Assembly: GCA_965658615.1 (NCBI GenBank)
Contig: CBFHSX010000004.1
Location: forward strand, 5,861 to 69,860
DNA length: 64,000 nt
Direction of reading: 5' to 3'
From: UBA8337 sp965658615
GTDB lineage: Bacteria; Pseudomonadota; Alphaproteobacteria; RS24
How positions within the stretch are numbered: the stretch's first letter is position 1; each line of letters starts with the position of its first letter. The position numbers and the translations under genes were made by a program. Positions 34,490 through 43,225 of the stretch are shown here, piece after piece. The notes under the pieces were generated by a model. It was given only the letters and a program-made list of their open reading frames with translations. It had not been told where the DNA came from and ran no database searches.

Positions 34490-35308
34490 TTAATTCGGTC
34501 GATCCTGCGGCATCAGCCGATGGTCGGTTATGTCAATATCCGCTTCAATGGCGCGCGCGCCGTCGCGGACAGCCAATTTCAATTTACGTCCGATCAGCGG
34601 ATGGTCAAGCTTCGACCATGCCGGCACCTCAATAAGGAAGGAAGCCGGATGCTTGGCAGCGACGCGCGGCGGACCGATAATATCGTGCGGGCCGGGTACG
34701 ATCATCACTTGCGGGTCTTGCAAGTTTTCACCCGTCACCACAACTTGCAGCGACACACCGTCAAAACTAATGCCGCCAATACCAAGACCGGCGCTCGGTT
34801 TTTGGGCTTGCGCGGCCAACATGTCGGCGATGCGCGCGCCATGCGGGCCGGCGCGCAAACGTTTCGTATCGAGCATCAGCCCGGCCTCGAGATCCATCGG
34901 GATGCAGACCTCACGGCACACGCCAATCAAGCCGGTAAAATTGAGCGTCGCTTTATTGCGGGTAAAGTCTAAGGGAAAGACGAAACCGGCTTTATCTGCA
35001 TAACCGAAATAGCCACCAACCCCATCGTCAAAAAAATGCGGGGCCGGAAAAACCGTCGGCCCGACCGCCAGCGCGTCAGACGCCTCCAGCGTAAATTCGG
35101 GCGCAATGCCGCTGGCGCCGGGGAAGCGCCAATAAGTGTGCCAACCCGGCTTCAACTGCACTTCCAGCGCCGCGTAAAACTTACCATCCACCTCGCCGGC
35201 AATCAGCCGCCATCGGGCCGGGTCTTTATCAACCCATAGGCTGTCGACGGCGCGCGCCGGGCCAGAGGTCAAGAGGCACAAGGCGAGCATTAACGAAAAC
35301 AATCTCAT
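34490..35308 (-). CDS. Periplasmic DsbD alpha-domain-like protein
   Basis: The 272-residue protein starts with a signal peptide (MRLFSLMLALCLLTSGPARA). The domain resembles the N-terminal thiol-exchange domain of DsbD, with GWHTYWRFPGASGIAPEF (about 55-72) and the reactive pair CREVC (C131, C135). There is no transmembrane electron-transfer domain or C-terminal thioredoxin domain, so it must receive electrons from another protein. I start at 35308 where the signal peptide begins. It lies upstream of a peroxiredoxin gene and is divergent from the yqgE-like gene. Confidence 0.82.
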   Translation of the reverse strand: MRLFSLMLALCLLTSGPARAVDSLWVDKDPARWRLIAGEVDGKFYAALEVQLKPGWHTYWRFPGASGIAPEFTLEASDALAVGPTVFPAPHFFDDGVGGYFGYADKAGFVFPLDFTRNKATLNFTGLIGVCREVCIPMDLEAGLMLDTKRLRAGPHGARIADMLAAQAQKPSAGLGIGGISFDGVSLQVVVTGENLQDPQVMIVPGPHDIIGPPRVAAKHPASFLIEVPAWSKLDHPLIGRKLKLAVRDGARAIEADIDITDHRLMPQDRPN

Positions 35309-35384
35309 GGCGAAAATATAGCCGCTTCGGTGCAATAAAACGAGTAACAAAACCTTATTGTTTCGCACCCGCCAGTTACCTAAC

Positions 35385-35954
35385 ATGATGGCGATGGAGA
35401 ACGGCCATGACACAAATCTGACCGGTCGGTTTTTACTGGCCATGCCCGGCATGGGTGATCCGCGCTTTGAGCGCGGGGTTATTTATATGCTGTCGCATGA
35501 TGCAGAAGGCGCCATGGGTTTTATCGTCAACCAACCGGCAGAAGGGCTTACATTGGGCGAGATTGCGCAAAACTTGCCCGAAAATGTCGCTTCGACCGGG
35601 TTGGTCAATCTACCGGTCTATGTGGGCGGGCCGGTCCAAAATGATAGCGGCTTTGTGCTTTATTCAGTCGAAGACGATGATGCAGAAGAACTGCCGGTCG
35701 GGCTGACCCAATCGATGGATATTCTGGTTGAGGCGGCGCATGGGCGCGGCCCCCGCCATATGCGCCTGCTGCTCGGCTATGCCGGTTGGGGGCCGGGCCA
35801 GCTTGAGGGCGAAATTCAGGCCAATGCGTGGCTGATTTGCCCAGCTGATTTGGACGATGTTTTCACCGCCCGACCGGATGAATTATACCAAAAATGCGCC
35901 GCCCGCCTCGGCATTGATTTGGGCCTGCTCAGCCAAGACGGCGGCGAAGCCTAG
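35385..35954 (+). CDS. YqgE/AlgH family protein (UPF0301)
   Basis: The protein matches the UPF0301 family: LTGRFLLAMPGMGDPRFERG near the start, then VIYMLSHDAEGAMGFIVNQP, VYVGGPVQNDSGFVLY and GYAGWGPGQLEGEI. Length is 189 residues with the ATG at 35385; ATGs at 35388 and 35394 are equally possible. The biochemical role is not known; a regulatory role was proposed for AlgH in Pseudomonas. It converges with the next gene, and the stop codons overlap by four bases. Confidence 0.9.
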   Translation: MMAMENGHDTNLTGRFLLAMPGMGDPRFERGVIYMLSHDAEGAMGFIVNQPAEGLTLGEIAQNLPENVASTGLVNLPVYVGGPVQNDSGFVLYSVEDDDAEELPVGLTQSMDILVEAAHGRGPRHMRLLLGYAGWGPGQLEGEIQANAWLICPADLDDVFTARPDELYQKCAARLGIDLGLLSQDGGEA

Positions 35955-36862
35955 CCGCGCTGCTGGCGATCGGGCACAAACACCGCGCCGAGCAAAACGC
36001 TGGCGCAGGTCAGCGTCATGAAAATATGCCCCAATTCGGCCGATAAAAGCCCCGCATAGCCCGGATCGATAACCTGCCATGTCCAAAGCCCGATACTGGT
36101 CACCAGCCATATATCGGTGACGATAATCACCCGCGTCCAATAATTGCGGTGCATGATTTGCTTGATCACCAAATTGACATGCGCCAGCACACTCATCGCC
36201 ACGCCAATGGCGAAGCTGAAGCGAATAATCGTCAAGCGATTGGCCTGCCAGTCAACAAACATGCCCTCATCGGGCAGCACATCGCGCATCCAAAGACTGG
36301 CCAAAAGCACCATCAAACCGCCACCCATAATGACGGCATATACGGCGCGCCGCGAACGGCGATAAATACCGACCGCGACAGCCAGCACAAAACCGATACT
36401 CAAAAACAAAAGCAATGCGGCATGAAATGTCTGACGCCGTGCCTCAAATGCGGCGTGCCCCTCGGGCGACCATAAATATAAGACCGGCGCCTTATCGACC
36501 CCCAATAGATAAAAACTCTGCACCGCGCCGGCCGGAACCGAGAAACCAAGCTCGCCGGGGCGGCCGGGCTTGGCGGCAAATTCGCGATCATCGGAAGAAA
36601 ACAGACGCAACGCAGCGCGGTTTTGACCCTGCAGCATAAAGGCGGCGACCAAATCGAGCGGCGCCGCGCGGGTAATCAGCAGATCGGTTTCGGTGGAGCC
36701 GCCATTTTGAATCGAAAAGATCGCTCGATCATCCTGCCGGTCACTGAGATAAGGATGCAATTCAAGGACCTGAAAATCCTCGCGCAAGCGCAGCGGGTCA
36801 GAGGCCTGAGCCGGCGCGAGGGCGGCCACCAAAAAACATAAAGCGGCCAGCACCCCCCGCAT
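35951..36862 (-). CDS. Membrane protein resembling 7TM-DISM receptors, without an output domain
   Basis: The 303-residue protein has a signal peptide (MRGVLAALCFLVAALAPAQA), a periplasmic beta-rich domain of about 115 residues, and five clear membrane segments (about 143-164, 169-189, 208-230, 242-264 and 270-295). The layout resembles 7TM receptors with diverse intracellular signalling modules, but only five helices are evident. The chain stops right after the last one, with no kinase or GGDEF domain. It starts one base inside the thrC stop (TAATG), so it is coupled to thrC. A fit to the family is my inference. Confidence 0.55.
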   Translation of the reverse strand: MRGVLAALCFLVAALAPAQASDPLRLREDFQVLELHPYLSDRQDDRAIFSIQNGGSTETDLLITRAAPLDLVAAFMLQGQNRAALRLFSSDDREFAAKPGRPGELGFSVPAGAVQSFYLLGVDKAPVLYLWSPEGHAAFEARRQTFHAALLLFLSIGFVLAVAVGIYRRSRRAVYAVIMGGGLMVLLASLWMRDVLPDEGMFVDWQANRLTIIRFSFAIGVAMSVLAHVNLVIKQIMHRNYWTRVIIVTDIWLVTSIGLWTWQVIDPGYAGLLSAELGHIFMTLTCASVLLGAVFVPDRQQRG

Positions 36863-38259
36863 TAGCCGATCCGGGATTTTTCGCGAATGAGGTTTTCAAC
36901 TGCCAGCAAATCATTCGGCGCTTGGCTGAAGCGCTCGGGCAGGTCCATCATATCGGTTACGCGCTGCGGTGTGTCGGGCGTCGTGCCATAGGCTTGCTCG
37001 ACCGCTTTCGGGAATTTCGCCGGATGCGCCGTCGCCAATGTCACCATCGGCACATCATCAGCCAGCACGGCGCGTTCAGCCGCGCCGACACCGACCGCGC
37101 TATGCGGGTCGATTTGGAAACCGCAATCAGCACTGGTTTCCTGCATAATTTTAATCGTTTCGTCTTGGTCAATACGTTCGGCGGCAAACAGCGCGCGCAT
37201 GAGTTGCAATTCGCCCTCGCTCATTTCAAAACGACCGCTTTGCGCCAGATTGCCCATCAGCCCGCGCACCCGCGTCGCATCGCGACCAGTCAATTCAAAC
37301 AAAAGCCGCTCGAAATTGCTCGACACCTGAATATCCATAGACGGGCTGGAAGTGGCAACCACCGTGCCCGTTTCATACACGCCACTGGCCAATGTGCGGG
37401 CCAGAATATCGTTCACATTGGTGGCGATCATTAATTGTGCGATCGGCAAGCCCATTTGCGCCGCCACATAGCCGGCAAAAATATCGCCGAAATTACCGGT
37501 CGGCACTGAATAGGCAACCGGCTGTTCGGGCGCGCCCAGCCTGGCGGCGGAGGTGAAGTAATAGGTAATTTGCGCCATCACCCGCGCCCAATTGATCGAA
37601 TTGACCCCGGCCAAAGACATTTCCTGACGAAACGGCATATCGTTAAACATGGATTTGACCAGTGCCTGACAATCGTCAAATGTGCCGTCAATCGCCAGCG
37701 TATGCACATTGGCATCGGTCGGCGTGGTCATTTGTTTGCGCTGCACATCCGAGACGCGGCCATCGGGAAACAGGATAAACACATCAACCGCTTCGCGCCC
37801 CCGAAACGCCTCAATCGCCGCACCGCCCGTATCGCCTGAGGTCGCCCCGATAATGGTCGCGCGCTCACCACGACGGATCAGCGCGTCATCCATCAGGCGC
37901 GCCAGCAATTGCATGGCGACGTCTTTAAAAGCCAGCGTCGGGCCGTGATATAATTCGAGAAAATACTGCCCCTCGCCCAATTGGCTGAGCGGGGCAATCT
38001 CCTCACGGGTAAAGCCGGCATAGGCTTCATCGACCATGGCTTCCAGCCGGTCGCGCGGCACATCATCGCCCATAAAAGGATGCAGCACCTCGACTGCGAC
38101 ACGCTGAAACGACGCGCCTTGAAAGCTTTTCAGCATGGCTTCAGTCAGGCGCGGCCAGCTTTCGGGCACATAAAGACCGCCATCGGAAGCGAGGCCGGCG
38201 AGCAGCGCATCCTCAAAACTCAATTCCGGCGCTTGGCCGCGGGTCGATAAATATCTCAC
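36862..38259 (-). CDS. thrC: Threonine synthase
   Basis: ThrC converts O-phosphohomoserine to threonine with PLP. The 465-residue protein begins MRYLSTRGQAPELSFEDALL and has the PLP lysine at about K112 in YHGPTLAFKDVAMQLLARL, plus GATSGDTGGAAIEAFRG. The start is a GTG at 38259 overlapping the surf1 stop (GTGA), so it is coupled to the cytochrome oxidase operon. In many relatives thrC is followed by an M16 peptidase gene; here a membrane protein takes that place. Confidence 0.96.
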   Translation of the reverse strand: MRYLSTRGQAPELSFEDALLAGLASDGGLYVPESWPRLTEAMLKSFQGASFQRVAVEVLHPFMGDDVPRDRLEAMVDEAYAGFTREEIAPLSQLGEGQYFLELYHGPTLAFKDVAMQLLARLMDDALIRRGERATIIGATSGDTGGAAIEAFRGREAVDVFILFPDGRVSDVQRKQMTTPTDANVHTLAIDGTFDDCQALVKSMFNDMPFRQEMSLAGVNSINWARVMAQITYYFTSAARLGAPEQPVAYSVPTGNFGDIFAGYVAAQMGLPIAQLMIATNVNDILARTLASGVYETGTVVATSSPSMDIQVSSNFERLLFELTGRDATRVRGLMGNLAQSGRFEMSEGELQLMRALFAAERIDQDETIKIMQETSADCGFQIDPHSAVGVGAAERAVLADDVPMVTLATAHPAKFPKAVEQAYGTTPDTPQRVTDMMDLPERFSQAPNDLLAVENLIREKSRIG

Positions 38260-39017
38260 CGGTTTTCATCTCCTTGGCCGTGCGAGGCCGGTTTGTGGCG
38301 GTTTTTCCAGAGACGGATGTGCCACAGACCGGAAATAATCACAAGCACTATGGCAAGTCCGAACCATGTGCCGGCATATTGCAAATGATTATTGGCAATC
38401 TTCATGCGCGTTTGTCCGCCGCGCGGCCAGTGTTTGCCCGGCGCGGCGCTCTCGGCCAGAAACACCGGCAAATCCATGCGCCAATAGTGACCTATGGCTT
38501 TGGGGTCGCGAACATAAACCAGCCCCTCGGTCGGCTTATCGGCATTGTCGAAACGCCCGCGCCGGTCAGGCCAGCGCAAAATGACATCGAGATTATGCAC
38601 GCCATCGGGGTTGGCATCGGGCGTATCTTTCAGCCGCGCCGGAACAAAACCGCGATCGAGCAATAAGGGCGTACCATCGCTCAGCACAAAGGGAACCAAA
38701 ACGTGATAGCCCGCCGCATCGCGTCGCGGCAAACCCTTCGGCTTGTTTTCAATTTGCGTGAACCAGAACAGCTGTTCGCGGCCATAGCGCCCGCGCAAAG
38801 TGGCGCGGCGATACTCGTCATCCTGTTTGCTGAGCGCTTGAATATCCGCCGCTTCGGCAATGGTGAAAGCGGGAGCGGCTTGCCGCGCCGCGATGCGTGC
38901 CAGAAGCTCTTGCTTCCACGAAAGCCTCTCGACCTGCCAAAACCCCAAAGCCAGCAAAGCGGCCAGCATGATGGCGGTCAAAAAAGCGGGCAAAAAGAAA
39001 CGCAGGGAATAAGACAT
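38256..39017 (-). CDS. SURF1-family cytochrome oxidase assembly protein
   Basis: SURF1 proteins help insert heme a into cytochrome oxidase subunit I. The 253-residue protein has an N-terminal membrane helix (about 9-27), the family opening LLALGFWQVERLSWK (about 21-35), a periplasmic domain with LLLDRGFVPA, and a second helix near the C-terminus (about 216-236). It follows ctaE by 33 bases. The DUF983 gene often found between ctaE and surf1 is absent. Confidence 0.93.
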   Translation of the reverse strand: MSYSLRFFLPAFLTAIMLAALLALGFWQVERLSWKQELLARIAARQAAPAFTIAEAADIQALSKQDDEYRRATLRGRYGREQLFWFTQIENKPKGLPRRDAAGYHVLVPFVLSDGTPLLLDRGFVPARLKDTPDANPDGVHNLDVILRWPDRRGRFDNADKPTEGLVYVRDPKAIGHYWRMDLPVFLAESAAPGKHWPRGGQTRMKIANNHLQYAGTWFGLAIVLVIISGLWHIRLWKNRHKPASHGQGDENR

Positions 39018-39050
39018 ATTTATCCCCTACGTTCCAAAATCAGACAGGTC

Positions 39051-39878
39051 TTAATGCGACGCGCCGGCACCCAGAATGTAGATGACGACGAACAGGAAAA
39101 GCCAGACGACATCGACAAAGTGCCAGTACCAAGCCGCCGCTTCGAAACCGAAATGCTGTTGCGATGAGAAATGACCCTTCATCGCGCGCAGCAGGCAGAC
39201 CAGCAGGAAGATGGTGCCGACCAAAACGTGGAAACCGTGAAAACCGGTCGCCATATAGAAAGTCGCGCCATAAATATGGCCGGAGAAACCGAATGCGGCG
39301 TGTTGATATTCGTAAACCTGAAACACGGTGAACAGCGCGCCCAGAGCAACTGTGAGGATAAGACCCCATTTCAGCCCTTCGCGGTCATCATGTTGCAGCG
39401 CATGGTGCGCCCAAGTGACTGTCGTGCCCGAAGTCAGCAGCACCAGCGTATTGATCAGCGGCAAGTGCCACGGGTCAAAGGTTTCAATGCCCTCGGGCGG
39501 CCAGACACCGCCGGTCAGCGCGGCGCGCTCGGCTTGAATGGCCTCGCCCGGATACAGGCTGATATCGAAATAAGCCCAGAACCAAGCGACAAAAAACATA
39601 ACTTCCGAGGCGATGAACAAAATCATGCCATAGCGATGGTGCATTTGAACAACCGGCGTATGGTCGCCTTGGTCCGCCTCTTTGACGACGTCGCGCCACC
39701 AAGCCAGCATGGTGTAAAGCACACCGGCCAGACCGACCAGCATGACCCACGGCGTATCGTCGTGAAAATATTGCACGGCACCAATCGACAGCAATAACAC
39801 GCTGATCGAGGCCACAACGGGCCATGGGCTCGGGTCTACCAGATGATAGTCGTGATTTTTTGCGTGACTGTCAGCCAT
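39051..39878 (-). CDS. ctaE: Cytochrome c oxidase subunit III
   Basis: This is a core structural subunit of the aa3 oxidase. The 275-residue protein has seven expected membrane helices and the family segments KNHDYHLVDPSPWPVVASI at the N-terminus, FVAWFWAYFDISLYPGEAI and ATGFHGFHVLVGTIFLLVC. It follows ctaG by four bases. The sequence ends with DVVWLFLFVVIYILGAGASH, typical for the family. Confidence 0.97.
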   Translation of the reverse strand: MADSHAKNHDYHLVDPSPWPVVASISVLLLSIGAVQYFHDDTPWVMLVGLAGVLYTMLAWWRDVVKEADQGDHTPVVQMHHRYGMILFIASEVMFFVAWFWAYFDISLYPGEAIQAERAALTGGVWPPEGIETFDPWHLPLINTLVLLTSGTTVTWAHHALQHDDREGLKWGLILTVALGALFTVFQVYEYQHAAFGFSGHIYGATFYMATGFHGFHVLVGTIFLLVCLLRAMKGHFSSQQHFGFEAAAWYWHFVDVVWLFLFVVIYILGAGASH

Positions 39879-39882
39879 AATT

Positions 39883-40497
39883 CTATCCCCTCGGTGTTGC
39901 AGGATCCGCCTGCTCGTTTATGCGCGGCGTCAAACTATCGGCTGATGCCTCATCTGCCGCCTCAAAGAATGTATAAGACAAAGTGATGGTTTTGACATCA
40001 TCCATTTCAGAATCTGTCAGGATTTCCGGATCGATGAAAAAGCTTACCGGCATATCAACGGTCTGACCCGGCGCGAGAACTTGTTCGGTAAAGCAAAAAC
40101 AATCAATCTTCGAAAAATAAATGCCGGCTTGTTCGGGCGTCACATTATAGGTGGCCGTGCCGGTTATGGTGCGGTCGGTTTTGTTGCGGGCGCGATAAAA
40201 AGCCAAGCCCGATTCGCCGACCGGAATATTGACCGCCGCTTCCGGTGCTTCGAAATCCCATGGCAGGCGGCGATTGAGGCTGGCGTCGAAGCGCACGGTC
40301 ATCAGGCGGTCGGAGACCGCGCCCGGCGCGGCTTCGGCCACTTGTGTGGTGCCGCCGAAACCGGTGACGCGACAAAACAGATCATAAAGCGGCACAGCGG
40401 CATAGGCTGCACCGATCATCGCCACCGCCATCATGGCGGCTCCGCCGGCAACGCGGCGATTGGCTTTTTCAGCTTGCATGTCTGTCCGTTCACTCAT
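39883..40497 (-). CDS. ctaG: Cytochrome c oxidase copper assembly protein (Cox11/CtaG)
   Basis: CtaG delivers copper to the CuB site of subunit I. The 204-residue protein has one N-terminal membrane helix (about 16-37), the conserved PLYDLFCRVTGFGGT (about 36-50), and the copper-binding CFCF motif at C133 and C135 (KIDCFCFTEQVLAPGQ). The rest is an immunoglobulin-like periplasmic domain. Two bases separate it from the small upstream gene and four from ctaE. Confidence 0.96.
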   Translation of the reverse strand: MSERTDMQAEKANRRVAGGAAMMAVAMIGAAYAAVPLYDLFCRVTGFGGTTQVAEAAPGAVSDRLMTVRFDASLNRRLPWDFEAPEAAVNIPVGESGLAFYRARNKTDRTITGTATYNVTPEQAGIYFSKIDCFCFTEQVLAPGQTVDMPVSFFIDPEILTDSEMDDVKTITLSYTFFEAADEASADSLTPRINEQADPATPRG

Positions 40498-40499
40498 GA

Positions 40500-40667
40500 C
40501 TAGAGCGGCCGCGCGGCCACATTGGCTCCCAATTTGGCCAGTGTGACCCAGAAAAACATGCCGACAAAAACCAGCAGCACAATGGCCATAATGGCGGCGC
40601 GCTTGCGGCGTTGTTTCAGCAATTCATCGGTCCAAACCGGATTTTCAATATTGTTTTCGTCGCTCAT
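40500..40667 (-). CDS. Small CoxF-like cytochrome oxidase operon protein
   Basis: The 55-residue protein begins MSDENNIENPVWTDELLKQR and has a single membrane helix (about 25-45, AAIMAIVLLVFVGMFFWVTL). Its position between ctaB and ctaG, overlapping ctaB by four bases (ATGA), is where alphaproteobacteria carry the small CoxF protein. The RRKRAAIMA pattern fits that group, whose role is unclear. The longer frame to 40793 overlaps ctaB and is not real. Confidence 0.75.
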   Translation of the reverse strand: MSDENNIENPVWTDELLKQRRKRAAIMAIVLLVFVGMFFWVTLAKLGANVAARPL

Positions 40668-41587
40668 GAGACCACCAGCCTGTCTGCCGGCAAAAGCACG
40701 AACAGAAGAAAAAGATAGAAAATTGAATAGGCAAATGTCATGCCCGCCAGACGATTGCGTTGCGCCTCTTTGCACAGCGCCAGCGCCACACATAGGGCCA
40801 GAAACAAACTGCCCAGCACGACCGCACCGAACGCATAAAACGCACCGGCAAAGCCCAATTGATAAGGCAGCAGGGTTACCGCCAACAGCACCACCGCATA
40901 GGCTACGATTTGCGTCAGCGTGGCGGTTGCGCCGGCCGTCACCGGCAGCATGGGCACATTGGCGGCTTTGTAATCATCATTTTTGATGAGGGCCAGCGCC
41001 CAAAAATGCGGCGGCGTCCAGAAAAAGATAATGGCAAAATAAATCAGCGGTTCGACCGATAGCGCATTGGCGCTGGCAGCCCAGCCAATGACCGGCGGCA
41101 GCGCGCCGGCCGCACCGCCAATAACAATGTTTTGCGCCGTCGAGCGCTTCAAAAACATGGTGTAAATAACCGCGTAAAAGAAAATCGTGAAAGCCAAAAG
41201 CGCGGCGCTCAGATAATTGACCATCACCGCCATGCCCAGCACGGACAGGCCGGAAACCCAGAGACCGAACTCTAATGCCGCGTCTTTTGACACACGGCCC
41301 GACGGGATGGGGCGCGTTTGTGTGCGGCTCATAATCGCGTCAATATCGGCGTCATACCACATATTGAGCGCGGCCGACGCGCCCGCACCGACAGCGATCA
41401 ACACCAGTGCCGAAATGGCGACAGCCGGGGGCAAAGAGCCCGGCGCCATCACCATGCCGATCAGGGCGGTGAACACAACCAGCGACATGACGCGCGGCTT
41501 CATCAGAGCGATGAAATCGGCAGCGGAGCCGGCATCCAAAGACACCGGCTCCTGCATTTTCGTCAATGTCTCTTTATTTTGAGACAT
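40664..41587 (-). CDS. ctaB: Protoheme IX farnesyltransferase (heme O synthase)
   Basis: CtaB farnesylates heme b to heme o, the precursor of heme a. This UbiA-type prenyltransferase has the Asp-rich motif NMWYDADIDAIMSRTQTRP (about 77-95) and ALIKNDDYKAANVPMLPV in the second catalytic loop. The 307-residue length and about nine membrane helices are normal. It lies 18 bases downstream of ctaD. No ctaA (heme a synthase) is in the window. Confidence 0.97.
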   Translation of the reverse strand: MSQNKETLTKMQEPVSLDAGSAADFIALMKPRVMSLVVFTALIGMVMAPGSLPPAVAISALVLIAVGAGASAALNMWYDADIDAIMSRTQTRPIPSGRVSKDAALEFGLWVSGLSVLGMAVMVNYLSAALLAFTIFFYAVIYTMFLKRSTAQNIVIGGAAGALPPVIGWAASANALSVEPLIYFAIIFFWTPPHFWALALIKNDDYKAANVPMLPVTAGATATLTQIVAYAVVLLAVTLLPYQLGFAGAFYAFGAVVLGSLFLALCVALALCKEAQRNRLAGMTFAYSIFYLFLLFVLLPADRLVVS

Positions 41588-41605
41588 AAGAACTCCTTGT
41601 TCTGC

Positions 41606-43207
41606 CTATTTCACTTTCGGCAGGTCAGAGAATTGGTGGAACGGCGGCGGTGAGGACAGGGTCCACTCCAGTGTCGTTGCCCCCTCGCCCCACGGATTGT
41701 CACCTGCGGGCTGCTTGCGGGCCAGTGCGTGAAACACACCGAACAGGAAGATCAGCACGCCAATGGCGGCAATATAGGAACCGATGGAGGACCAGTAATT
41801 CCAGCCCGCATAGGCATCGGGATAGTCAGCATAGCGACGCGGCATGCCGGCCAGACCGAGGAAGTGTTGCGGGAAGAAGATCAGGTTCACGCCGATAAAG
41901 GTGACCCAAAAGTGCAACTTACCGATAAACTCGGAATAGGTGTAACCGAACATTTTGCCGAACCAATAATACCAGCCGGCGAAAATGGCGAACACGGCAC
42001 CCAGCGACAAGACGTAATGGAAGTGCGCCACGACGAAGTATGTGTCGTGATAGGCGCGGTCAACACCGGCATTGGCCAGCATGACGCCCGTTACACCACC
42101 CAGCGTAAACAGGAAGATAAAGCCAAGCGCCCAAAGCATCGGCGTCTTGAACTCAATCGATCCGCCCCACATTGTGGCGATCCATGAGAAGATCTTCACC
42201 CCTGTCGGCACGGCAATCACCATGGTGGCCGCCACGAAATAGGCTTGCGTATCGACGCTCAGGCCGGCCGTGTACATATGGTGCGCCCAGACGACAAAGC
42301 CGACGCCGCCAATCGCGACCATGGCATAGGCCATGCCGAGATAACCGAAGACCGGCTTTTTCGAAAAGGTCGAGACCACATGGCTGACAATACCGAAGCC
42401 CGGCAGGATGAGGATATACACCTCAGGATGCGCGAAGAACCAGAACAAGTGCTGATACAAGATCGGGTCACCGCCGCCGGCAGGATCGAAGAAGGTCGTG
42501 CCGAAATTACGGTCGGTCAGCAGCATTGTGATGGCACCGGCAAACACCGGCAGCGACAAGAGAAGCAAGAAGACCGTGACCAGAACTGACCAGACGAAAA
42601 GCGGCATTTTATGCATCGTCATGCCCGGGGCACGCATGTTGAAGATGGTGGTGATGAAGTTAATCGCACCGAGAATCGAAGAGATACCGGCAACATGCAT
42701 GGACAAGATAGCATAGTCCATGGCCGGGCCGGGCTGGCCGGAGGTCGAGAGCGGCGGATAAATCGTCCACCCGCCACCAACGCCGTCATTGCCCGGAGGG
42801 CCCTCAGCGAAGATTGACATGACCAGCAGCGCAAAAGACGCCGGCAGCAGCCAGAAAGAAATATTATTCATGCGCGGGAAGGCCATATCCGGCGCACCGA
42901 TCATCAGCGGCACGAACCAGTTACCGAAACCGCCAATCATTGCCGGCATGACCATAAAGAAGATCATGATCAGGCCATGGCCGGTCACCAGCACATTATA
43001 AAGGTGATAATTGCCACCCAGAATGCCGTCACCCGGGGCTTGCAATTCCATGCGCATCAGCACGGACATAAAGCCACCGATCACCCCTGCGAAAATCGCA
43101 AAGATAAGATACATGGTGCCGATATCTTTATGGTTGGTCGAATAGACGTAACGACGCCATCCCGTTGGATGGTCCTCGTGTCCGTGAGCGGCTGCTTCGT
43201 TTGCCAT
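41606..43207 (-). CDS. ctaD: Cytochrome c oxidase subunit I
   Basis: This is the catalytic subunit with heme a, heme a3 and CuB. The 533-residue protein has FWFFAHPEVYILILPGFGI, which carries the CuB His and Tyr, the second CuB histidine pair in WAHHMYTAG, and the heme ligand pair in YFVVAHFHYVLSLG. K-channel sequence IAVPTGVKIFSWIATMWGG is present, indicating an A-type oxidase. I prefer ATG 43207 (GGAG eight bases upstream) to the GTG just before it. Confidence 0.97.
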   Translation of the reverse strand: MANEAAAHGHEDHPTGWRRYVYSTNHKDIGTMYLIFAIFAGVIGGFMSVLMRMELQAPGDGILGGNYHLYNVLVTGHGLIMIFFMVMPAMIGGFGNWFVPLMIGAPDMAFPRMNNISFWLLPASFALLVMSIFAEGPPGNDGVGGGWTIYPPLSTSGQPGPAMDYAILSMHVAGISSILGAINFITTIFNMRAPGMTMHKMPLFVWSVLVTVFLLLLSLPVFAGAITMLLTDRNFGTTFFDPAGGGDPILYQHLFWFFAHPEVYILILPGFGIVSHVVSTFSKKPVFGYLGMAYAMVAIGGVGFVVWAHHMYTAGLSVDTQAYFVAATMVIAVPTGVKIFSWIATMWGGSIEFKTPMLWALGFIFLFTLGGVTGVMLANAGVDRAYHDTYFVVAHFHYVLSLGAVFAIFAGWYYWFGKMFGYTYSEFIGKLHFWVTFIGVNLIFFPQHFLGLAGMPRRYADYPDAYAGWNYWSSIGSYIAAIGVLIFLFGVFHALARKQPAGDNPWGEGATTLEWTLSSPPPFHQFSDLPKVK

Positions 43208-43225
43208 CACTCTTTCTCCCTTAAC

